From contig MU646331.1 in NCBI GenBank assembly GCA_026770585.1, positions 982,666 through 999,302 on the forward strand: 16,637 nt of DNA, given 5' to 3'. The stretch comes from Baffinella frigidus. Taxonomy: Eukaryota; Cryptophyceae; Cryptomonadales; Baffinellaceae. This document shows positions 1 to 8,100 of the stretch, piece by piece. Under the pieces are notes generated by a model that saw only the letters and a program-made list of their open reading frames with translations, searched no databases and was not told the origin of the DNA. The translations under genes and the position numbers were made by a program. Positions within the stretch are counted from its first letter, which is position 1; every line of letters starts with the position of its first letter.

Positions 1-337
1 TTTAGGGTTTAGGGTTAGGGTTTAGGGTTTAGGGTTTGGGGTTTAGGGTTTAGGGTTTAGGGTTTAGGGTTTAGGGTTTAGAGTGTAGGGTTTAGGGTTT
101 AGGGTTTAGGGTTTAGGGTTTAGGGTTTGGTGTTTGGGGTTTAGGGTTTAGGGTTTAGGGTTTGTGGTTTAGCGTTTTAGCGTTTTAGCGTTGAGGGTTT
201 AGGGTTTAGGGTTTAGGGCTTAGGGTTTAGGATTTAGGGTTTAGGGTTTAGGGTTGGGTTTTTAGGGTTAGGGTTTAGGGTTTAGGGTTTAGGGTTAGGT
301 TTTAGAGTTTAGGGTTTAGGGTTTAGGGTCTAGGGTA
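1..337. repeat. Degenerate TTTAGGG array at the left edge
   Basis: The stretch is almost entirely TTTAGGG with variants (TTAGGG, TTTGGGG, TTTAGCG). The G-rich strand reads 5' to 3' inward from the left end. A native left telomere would show CCCTAAA on this strand, so this is interstitial or intronic rather than a chromosome end in its normal orientation. On the minus strand the adjacent exon (339-683) ends ATGG followed by GTACCCTAG, close to the start of a telomere-like intron at 12586 (GTACCCTAA). I therefore infer that this array is the beginning of an intron continuing out of the window. Confidence 0.85.
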
Positions 338-338
338 C

Positions 339-683
339 CCATGAGATTGTCATACTCATCGTCTGAGACGAGGCGGAGAAGCACGTCAAGCGCGTCGGGG
401 CGGGCGACGGCACCCCCCTTCTGGGCGAGAGGGGGAGGGGAGAGAGCGACTTGCCACGACACGGGGCCGTCGGGAGCGGTTTGGGCGCGCGCCGCGTCCG
501 GCGAGAGCACGCGGGAGCGGCGCCTGATAAGGAGAGGGGACTTGTCCATGGAGGAGAGGATCTTGCGCTGCAACTTGTCCTCTCGCGCGCGCCGCCACCA
601 CCGCGCGATCCTCCTCGACGCACCGCAGGAGGCAGCTGCCCGCACAATGCCCTGCGCGAGAGCTTCGTGAACGGTCCTCAACT
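339..683 (-). CDS. Probable third exon of a hypothetical protein gene (partial gene)
   Basis: An open reading frame of about 115 codons on the minus strand, beginning near LRTVHEALAQG and ending DDEYDNLMG. It is rich in Arg and Ala, with a basic stretch (RRIARWWRRAREDKLQRK) and then a proline-rich segment. GC content and codon use resemble the exon at 998-2308 and differ from the flanking repeats. A possible acceptor (CTTCAAG followed by AGTTGAGG) lies at 684, just after a short telomere-like array. A possible donor (ATGG followed by GTACCC) lies at 338. If that donor is not used, the frame reads into the repeat and stops at 316. I recognise no domain. It is placed in the same gene as 998-2308 because of strand, composition and spacing; the join to the preceding exon is not resolved. 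Confidence 0.45.
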
Positions 684-692
684 CTTGAAGTG

Positions 693-720
693 AGGGTTTA
701 GGGTTCAGGGTTTAGGGGTT
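693..720. repeat. Short telomere-like repeat before an exon
   Basis: About four degenerate copies of TTTAGGG/TTCAGGG, CCCTAAA on the coding strand. It separates the candidate exon at 725-830 from the exon at 339-683. No GT donor lies at its upstream edge. Either the intron uses a non-canonical donor (a GA at 724 would keep the frame), the exon limits are different, or the insertion has disrupted the gene. Confidence 0.6.
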
Positions 721-724
721 GATC

Positions 725-830
725 GTGAGAGCCCTGCGGCAAGCTGCATAAGTTCCACTGAAGGCATGCGCGGCAGGACGCGGAGAGGGAGCCAGCGCGT
801 CTCAGGACCGCACACGGCGAGGCGGGGGTT
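725..830 (-). CDS. Candidate second exon of the hypothetical gene
   Basis: A GGACCAG acceptor at 831 is followed by about 35 open codons, NPRLAVCGPETRWLPL continuing to ELMQLAAGLS. This looks like ordinary protein sequence, unlike the low-complexity DNA just upstream. Joining the large exon at its CACGAG/GTGACC donor (998) to this acceptor keeps phase 0 and removes a 167-nt intron containing the CA/CT microsatellite. The 3' boundary is unclear because the next sequence is a telomere-like repeat with no GT. No family is recognised. Confidence 0.35.
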
Positions 831-860
831 CTGGTCCAGCAGTCAGGAGGTCTATCTCTC

Positions 861-923
861 TCACACACACTCGCGCTCTCGCACACGCTTTCTCGCTCTA
901 ACTCTCTCCCTATCTCTCTCTTT

Positions 924-955
<32 letters not shown>

Positions 956-975
956 CTCGAGAGAGAGAGATAGCG
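861..975. repeat. CT/CA microsatellite
   Basis: Mixed (CT)n and (CA)n dinucleotide runs, including about twelve CA units near 926-948. The run lies in the proposed 167-nt intron at 831-997. The open reading frames crossing it give only low-complexity SLSLS and VCVCV peptides and are not credible coding sequence. Confidence 0.9.
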
Positions 976-997
976 AGACGTGCGCGCGAGAGGTCAC

Positions 998-2308
998 CTC
1001 GTGGCAGTCCCGCGCCGTGTTCATGCCTTGGAGTGCCTTGGTCCTGCACAGGGTTCGGGGAGACGAGGGGAGACGGGCTGAACTCGTCTCCCGGTTTCTG
1101 AAACTCGTCCCGCTCGATGCCTCCCTGCTCGCAGTCTGGAAGAGCGTCTCCACGAAATGCCGCCGGAGAGGCGCTGGATCCAGGCAGCCCCGCCCAGGCT
1201 CGTCGGCACCTCCCGAGAGCAGAGCCATCAACATGTCCTGGAACCCACGCCCCTCCCCGAGCCCAAGTCCGCGCAGCGCGCCCTCCAAAACACCCCAGAA
1301 CTCCACGTCGGTCAGCCGAGGAGGCATTGGCGACCACTTCATATCAGTCACGGACGCACCGGGCACAATCATCTGCATCCCAGCCGCAAACGTCGCCGTA
1401 GCCTCGTCTGTCCGCCGCTGAGTAGCCGCACGAACGGCAGCGAGCCCCTGTGTCTTGAGCACCTTGTGGAGGAGCCCGAACATGATCATCAGTTCCCCGC
1501 TGCGACGGGTAAGGATATCGAGCGCCACAGACGGGGGCGTCACGGCTGCAGACGCGAGCTCCACTGGCGCGACGCCATGTAAGACAGCTCCGGCGCCTGC
1601 GTCAACAAGCACCAAGCGCGAAACATCCCCCCCCGCAGCCTCAAGCTCGTCGCTCAGAGAATCGTCGCGGCTCCACGCCACGAGCGCCGCCCCACCCAGC
1701 CGATCCGCGCGGAGCCTGCCCCGGTCCAGGTTAAAGCGCACTGCCAACGCCGACATCCAGATCCGCCGTGGGGCCTTGACTTTCGAAACAGCGGGGGGCG
1801 GCAGGGCCATCGTGGACGGGTAGAGCTCGCCGTCGAGGAGGGTCTGAGCGTTGCAATCTTGCCCACCACCTAGCGAACGCGCCGTACCAGCTGGGACGGC
1901 AGCCATCACGGGTGCGTCGGGTACGACGTGGAAGAGCAGAGCGAGCGGCTGACGGCCCTCTCCAATGACTTTCCGCCGCACCGCGACGTACACGCCCTCG
2001 GCGATGCACCGCAGCTGGTGCGTGTCGAGAGACAGCGTAGCGGGTTTGAAGGCGAGATGCGTCTTGATCCCCATCGCTGCGAGCCGCTCGTCAAACGCTG
2101 CCCCGTCCACTGTCCCCGCTTCCCCATCACTGAAATCCATGGCCGTGTCCTCATCACCGCCTGTAGCATCGCTCTCGCCCCCGCTCCCTCCATCAGGCTG
2201 TCTGGTCTCACCACTGCTGTCGCTGCCAGCGTCAGCAGCGGCCGCAGCGGCGCGCCTTTCAGCAACCGACGTGACGATCGTCGCCATGTCACCCCAACGC
2301 TGAGCCAT
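998..2308 (-). CDS. Hypothetical protein, large first exon
   Basis: An open frame of 437 codons from the ATG at 2308 (MAQRWGDMATIV). The frame extends upstream to 2437, but that part is repeat-derived (see 2374-2670), so the 2308 start is preferred; ATGs at 2308 and 2287 both fit. The N-terminus is Ala-rich, followed by an acidic Gly/Ser/Asp region (about residues 20-65). A more globular part follows with LALLFHVVPDAPVMAAVPAG near residue 120, hydrophobic segments around IMFGLLHKVLK, and LTDVEFWGVLEGALRGLGLG. No signal peptide or membrane segment is obvious and I recognise no domain. A GTGACC donor follows codon 437. It could be an ordinary lineage-specific gene or a transposon-encoded protein; the sequence alone does not decide. 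Confidence 0.6.
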
Positions 2309-2373
2309 CGACCTGCGGCACGAGAGTACAGGGTTTAGGACACAGGCATATACACTCAACTGTAAACATCCCC

Positions 2374-2670
2374 GGCCGCAGAGCGTTAAAAGTCGGATTT
2401 GACACCCTATGTGGTACCCCTGTAGGGCCCTAGGCATATACGCTCAACATTTAAGAACAACGCCCACAGACCGCCCCCGACCCCCCACCTGCTTGCAAAC
2501 TCGTTCCTGAGCATGCTCTTAGGCACGAACAAGGGATTACTAGGGCCGCAAAGCGTTAAAAGTCGGATTTGACACCCTATGTGGTACTGGGGCAGAGCTA
2601 GGACGATGAGTGATCGAGTTCGTGTGATGACGCCCACAGGCCGCCCCCGACCCCCCACCTGATGGCAAAC
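2374..2670. repeat. Tandem duplication with a 170 bp period
   Basis: A block at 2375-2417 (GCCGCA, AGCGTTAAAAGTCGG, ending GTGGTAC) recurs at 2545-2587. A second block at 2461-2500 (CGCCCACAG, CCGCCCCCGACC, CCCACCT) recurs at 2631-2670. Both are offset by exactly 170 bp, although the DNA between the blocks has diverged. A shorter repeat (GGCATATACNCTCAAC) occurs at 2345 and 2433. The duplication lies directly upstream of the hypothetical gene and accounts for the spurious N-terminal extension of its reading frame. Confidence 0.85.
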
Positions 2671-3470
2671 AATTTCCCTGGAAGATTCCTGGGGCAAATC
2701 CAGGGACTATTCAAGTTTCTGACGCGTGCGGGTCGAGAAAGTTACCCTGGCGAGGACCACAAAACAAACAAGCATGCAAACAAAGTGAGCCATGAACCCT
2801 AAACCCCACCAGCTCACGATGGACAAGAAAAGGACCGTGGGGCAAAGAAAACACGTGCATACCTGACAATGCAGAGCAGCAATCTCCGCTTGCCCAACAC
2901 TCCGCGCTTGCACCGAAACCTGCGCGCACGGGGATACGCAGGTCAGCCACCACCACTTGAAGGAGAGATGAAGGAAGAAGGGCCGTGGTTGAACTGGAGG
3001 CTTGTACATGAATACAAGGGAGGACTGTCCGGCCCCCCTTAGCCCCCTGGGCCCTGTCAGGTGGGCTCAGGGAAAAGCCTGCCAGTGGGCTGAGCAGAGC
3101 GCTGAGGAGAAGGTTCAAAACAGATCAGAACAACCAGCCGATTGGGGCGCTCACCTTCTCGAACGTGGACAGAGATGGCGTCGACGAGGATGACTGACGT
3201 GCCAGGCCCGCGCTGTGAACTGCTCAGGGCAATGCTGTGGCCAGACAGGGCTGGGCGGGCCTTCCCCGCGGTTTGACCAGAGCAGCCGCTCCTTCAAGAC
3301 CTGGCCGGCAACGTCTCTGTGGGTGAGATTGGCGCGCGAGCGCTGCGCGCAGCTGGGCCAAGGACCAATGGGGTCAGGCGGGAGTCGTCGCCGCACCAGT
3401 GGGCGGGCGGGCGGCGCGGCACACGCGAAGGGGGCACAAATCGTCCGTTGAGCTGATGCTTGAAAATAAG
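2671..3470. other. Intergenic region with one weak exon-like segment
   Basis: No convincing gene. On the minus strand, 2919-2863 is a 57-nt open segment between a pyrimidine-rich acceptor (GCGCGCAG) and a GTATGC donor. A possible donor (CGAGAAG followed by GTGAGC) lies near 3156. These could be 5' exons or untranslated exons of the hypothetical gene, whose 2308 ATG is preceded by a fair acceptor (GTGCCGCAG). All three frames of the short segment are open, so coding cannot be shown. The other open frames in this interval lack recognisable domains. Confidence 0.25.
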
Positions 3471-3911
3471 GCGGTCGCCTGGAATTTGTACCAGGCTAAA
3501 AATATGTAGGCCAAAAACATTGTAGTGTAAAACCTTTTATTTTCCAACAACAACTCGTTGTTTGAAACTTTACTGAGCCAGATGAAGGTTGACTTTTGGA
3601 AGACATCTCTTTTGTTTTCACCCTAAAATTGTTGTAAACAGGACAAAACTCAACTCTGCCTTGTTAACTCTTCCAAAGTTGCGGGAATTGGAGCCTTGCA
3701 TGGCCCTGGCAGCAGCTCCCAAAAATCGAAAGGCCGGGTGACCAGCCTAGGGAACCCAACGGCCCTCGGCATCACTCTCATGGGATGTACAGGGGTACCT
3801 CGTGTCGCCTAATCCCCTCGGAGAGCGCGCGAGACCGCTGCTTCCACCATGCCCACCATGTCTTCCTCGTCGAGCAACCCCGTCGTGCGCCATGGAATCG
3901 TGTCTTTATTA
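3471..3911. other. AT-rich intergenic stretch with transposon fragments
   Basis: No gene seen. A TTTGTACCAGG motif near 3485 resembles the arm of MITE family A found inside the WD40 gene. A fragment at 3788-3803 (GTACAGGGGTACCTCG) matches the terminus of the MITE at 3912-4017, so this is probably decayed mobile DNA. Confidence 0.4.
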
Positions 3912-4017
3912 CAGGGGTACCTCGCTCATAAGAAAACGCTTCCCCCTAGGGACCCCCATAGGGCCCTACTGTAGGGCCCTAGGGGGGGTGCGTTTTCTTA
4001 TGAGCGAGGAACCCCTG
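3912..4017. mobile_element. 106 bp palindromic MITE with TA target duplication
   Basis: The terminal inverted repeats begin CAGGGGT(A/T)CCTCGCTCAT and continue through AAGAAAACGC, about 28 bp with one mismatch. TA flanks both ends (3910-3911 and 4018-4019). The centre is itself nearly palindromic, built from CCCTA, TAGGG and GGGCCC blocks. There is no coding capacity. TA duplication suits Tc1/mariner-type mobilisation, but no transposase is in the window. A single end of the same element occurs at 3788-3803. Confidence 0.85.
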
Positions 4018-4810
4018 TACTACAGTTGTGTACCGACACCGCCAGGTATGCATACAAAGGTATTTAAGATATACCTCGGAGCATCAGAGTGATGTAATAC
4101 AAGTCAACGCCGCCCTCCTGGGACCACCAAGGTCTGCGCCGGGATGTGCCGGGCTGCCTCCACGTTTTACCTCTATCCCCTTTTCACGAGCCTCTGCACT
4201 GGAGAGCTCAACGCGATCCGAAAGCAAAAATGCTTTTTCTGCAGATCCTTTCTACGGACGGAAGGGCGTGTCGTTGGGCCATGTCGGGAGAAATTAAAAC
4301 CTAAAGCACCTAAAGGACTTTACGTGGAGGCGGCCCTGTGTGAGGAGCGAGTTGCGCTGCTGTGCCTCTCGCGGGCACCCCAGGGGTATACGAATTCAGA
4401 GGTTGTATATGTCGAATTCGTATCCCTTATCTGCCGGCGCCGCCTCAAGTCGTCAACTTTCGCGAAAGTCCTCCGCACCTTCTCGAAAACAGACACAGCT
4501 TCTGCAGGAGGGTGACTCCTACGCTGGTCAAATCTCCTGAGGTGCATAACCTGAGGAACGGCCTAACTGGTCAAACCACTGGCAGTCGCAAGGCTGCAGC
4601 TTCCACAACAGAGAGAGACCAACTTTATTGAACTACACACACCGTGGACTCAGTGTTAAGGAAGAGGTATCGAAGTGTTACGCCAGTACCGTCTGGAACC
4701 CCATCCTTGCGAACTCGATTTGCTCCAGCGGGTGCTGGTGGTTGCCGTGGCTGAGACCTTGATCACGTTTGTTTGCGAGAGACCTTTATTACTTTTGCAT
4801 TTCACACATT
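4018..4810. other. 3' flank of the WD40 gene
   Basis: No gene recognised. A minor inverted repeat around 4385-4428 pairs TATACGAATTC with GAATTCGTATCCC. The open frames here are short, lack domains and overlap one another on both strands. The part next to 4811 is expected to hold the 3' untranslated region of the WD40 transcript. Confidence 0.5.
4785..4790 (-). promoter_or_regulatory. Candidate poly(A) signal AATAAA
   Basis: A perfect AATAAA on the minus strand about 20 nt beyond the WD40 stop codon at 4811-4813. The position fits, though it is very close to the stop. Whether this organism uses AATAAA is unknown. Confidence 0.35.
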
Positions 4811-5152
4811 TCACACCGCGACAAACGGCGCGTGGAGAAAGCACACGGCGCCGCGCGCGCACCCCACGCAGATCGCCGCCCCGTGCGAACGCTGCGCGAC
4901 GATCTCATCCGGCGCCATGAAGCACGCCCCGCCCTCGATATCCTCCACGATCGTCCTCCAAGCCGAGGCGCTGCACGGCCGCTGTTTCGTGATCAGCAGG
5001 GTGTCGCCGCTCTCCGTAAGAAAGTGCTTGGCGGTTTTGTGCTGGGTGGCGTACCGGTCCGGCCAATGGGCGGTTGCGCCAGCTATGATGGGGAACTCCG
5101 CGGCTGCGGCCTGGCGCACTTCCTTGCCGGATGCGACGTCCCACACGCGCAC
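4811..5152 (-). CDS. WD40 gene, terminal exon (exon 10)
   Basis: It begins after GCGGGCAG at 5153 with [14 protein letters not shown] and ends with a TGA at 4811. This is 113 codons. The first residues complete the last WD40 blade begun by exon 9 (…SDDDNQE joined to [12 protein letters not shown]), which strongly supports this splice. The remainder is a non-repeat C-terminal tail with Cys and aromatic residues ([16 protein letters not shown]). No further domain is recognised. An ATG lies at 5149-5151 only in a different reading context, so an internal start is not favoured. Confidence 0.75.
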   Translation of the reverse strand: MRVWDVASGKEVRQAAAAEFPIIAGATAHWPDRYATQHKTAKHFLTESGDTLLITKQRPCSASAWRTIVEDIEGGACFMAPDEIVAQRSHGAAICVGCARGAVCFLHAPFVAV

Positions 5153-8100
5153 CTGCCCGCACCCACCGCGTCACCACTCTTGTCTTCGTATCCCTTAAGT
5201 GACCAACGGGCGAATAATCGCCCTAACTCGCCCTAGGCAGGTCCTAGGGCCCTACGGTAGGGCGTATGGGCCTACTGGTCACTCAAGGGATACGTTGTAT
5301 ACTCGGTGATATATGACTCTGGGTAGGTGACTCTCTAGAGCATCTTTCTGCTCTCGCGTGTCGCCTCCCAGAGGATGTGATGAGTGAAAATCCGTTGAGC
5401 CAACCAACCCTGAGTCTATCATCGTGAGGAAGAAAGAAGGTCACCGCCCAAACATGCAGCCGTGTGAGTGTCTCGAACCAGGAACCACCTTCAGGTCCTT
5501 GAGGTTCTTCGAGCTCCCGACATAGGCGGACACTGGAACTTGTTCTGCAGAAAAGCCATGCTTCCTTTCGGATCACATCAGGCCATTTCTGGACATTTCT
5601 GGATTTCCTCCTGGTCATCGTCGTCGCTCCCGCTCGACTTCGGGTACGGGCACGAAGACCGGGTACGGGCACCCAACGGTAGGCAAAAGGGTAAGGTCCT
5701 ACGCAACTACCCGGATCCGTACGCAACTACCCGGACCCGAACGCACCTCTTGGTTATCGTCGTCGCTCCCGCTCCCGCTGATGACCTGCGTGCCGTCGTC
5801 GCTGAACTGAACCCGGGTCACCGACGACGAGTGACCGCTTACGGGGCACTCCTTATGCACGACGAAGGTGGAGTCTCGATGTTCATCCTTCCCCCAGCTA
5901 CAGATGCAGCTTCCTGTGCAGGAATGCCCCAGCGTGTGCACCTGCCGAAAAGAGGGAAGACACTTTTATTGAACGTATTCATAGGCTAACGGACTAAAAA
6001 TGGGGTAGTTGGGCCTACGGAATTGCCTACCGTAGGCCGTAGGGTTCCTATGACCAAAAATTCCTAGGATTTTGGCCTACAGTAGGAGGCCCTAGGCAAT
6101 GCCGTAGGCCTAACTACCCCATTTTTAGTCCGTTACCCTAGTAGTATGACGTCGGGCCATAAACTTAAGGCGTCCAGGGGGGGCAAGCTTGCATCAGCCC
6201 TCAAGACCCCTCACCAAACAACCCTTCATCAGCCCTCAAGACCCCTCACCAGGGTGCCAGGTCAGGTGGCGTGCATACCTACAACAACAACCCTTCTTCA
6301 GACCACTTCCAACGCACAGCATGCCTGAAAACGCCGCACAACTAACCCCCCCAAAACCGCGCCACCCTTTAGGTCATTCAGGTTCTTTTAACTCCCACCA
6401 TAGGAGGACACTGGAACTGGTTCTGCAGAAAAGGCTTGCCTCCTTTCGGATCACGTCAGGCCCCCCGGTGCGCTCAACACACTCTTATCCGGGGACATGT
6501 TTAATTTAAAAGAAAATGGATCCCTATTTGTTCATAGGAGTTGGACGAAGGTTAATTAGGGCCCTAAGTAAATCTAATTAGGACCAGAACCCGGTTTGAT
6601 AGGCCATTTTCATTTAAATTAAACATGTTCCCGGATAAACTCCCATGGCAAGAGGACGGTCCACTGAATCATTTCAATGATCAAGTGGTTCTGGTTCTGT
6701 TGGTCTCTCCGTGGAGCTCCACACAGGGGGTTCCGTGGCGTAGGGAGGGCGTAGGGCTTGAGCGTTTGGGGTTTAGCGTTTAGCGTTTAGCGTTTGGTGT
6801 TTAGCGTTTAGCGTTTAGGTAATACAGAACTCTCTCGCTGCTCACCACGCCTCCGGACTCGACGTCCCAGATCGTCACGGTCTTTCGACTACGGGTACGG
6901 GTACGAAGACCGGGTACGGGCACCCTACGGTAGGCAATAGGGTAGGGCCCTACGCAACTACCCGGATCCGAACGCACCTCCTGCCCGGTCTCGGTATTCC
7001 AGATCTTCACGAGGTGGTCGTCCGACCCAGTGGCGGCGAGCTTCCCGTCTGGAGAGAACCCGACGGAGTTCACGTCACCCGAATGACCTTGAGGTTTGCA
7101 CACCTGCCAACCGATATTAACTCATAAGGGTTCATACTGCATTGGTTTTAAGTCGTGCTGGTTAATTTACCGCCCCCACACACCCACCCTTTGGGTTTTG
7201 GAGGGAGGTGGCGATCTGCGCCAAGTACATGTACGGCGCTTAGTTGAACCCAACCTCTCCTCAAACCACTCCCAACAAAACGACATGCGCGAAACCCCCT
7301 CATCATATCCCCTCATCATACCAAGGACATGTTCTGGCCCACCCGCCTAGCGGGCTACGCAGAGGAAACAATGTCAAATCTAAGGCATTTTCCGTTGCCT
7401 TATCTGTAGGAACCCACCCTATGTCCCTACGGATTGTCTACCGTGGGGTCCTAGGTCTTATCGCTCATGGGTTATTCGAAATCCCTTCGAAGTCCGCTAT
7501 GTGGTTCATGCCAAAAAACAACGTTGAAGGGGGACTTATTCTCACGAGGTTCGGAGCAAAACTTACAACAGATGGCTGTACATCCATTACACTGCGAGCC
7601 TGAAGATTTTGCAAAGGTCAACTCCCCCATAAATCTGTCAATTTAAGAAACGAGGTACACGTTACGTGTACTTCTTTACTACACATTCGCAGGTGAGTTG
7701 ACTAATACAAAAACTCCGCCCTGGCAGTGCATTTAAAAAAAGGTGTAATGTTTTGCACCAGATTCACGTCCAGGCAAGTCCTCCTTCAACGATGGCTGTC
7801 CGCGTTAGACCGAAACCCGAAACCCAAAACAGGAAACACGAAAATTGGGCTTCGGCGTTAACCACACGAGAATGCTCGAGGAGCCTATTTAAAACCGATG
7901 TGTATAAAAGGTGGGCATTTGTGTAATAAATTTCGTTGATTGGTCACGTAACTAGCCATATATTGGCCAGGCGCGAGGTTGGAACACATTATCCTGGAAC
8001 AAATATTTACAACCCCACATGTAAATAGGATCCTCTAGCATTCTCGAGTGGAACCTGGGTCACCGCCTCGACGTCCCAGACCTTGACCAATTCCTCCGAC

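Noticed and set aside
1-337. Chromosome-end telomere
   Set aside because: The G-rich strand reads inward from the left edge, the reverse of a normal left telomere, and the repeats are degenerate. Similar arrays occur throughout the window.
1017-1823. Plus-strand reading frames antisense to the hypothetical gene
   Set aside because: They are shadows in GC-rich DNA, mutually overlapping and without recognisable domains. The minus frame is far longer.
3802-4092. Plus-strand 96-codon reading frame
   Set aside because: About a third of it is translation of the MITE at 3912-4017 and its TIRs; there is no domain and no start context.
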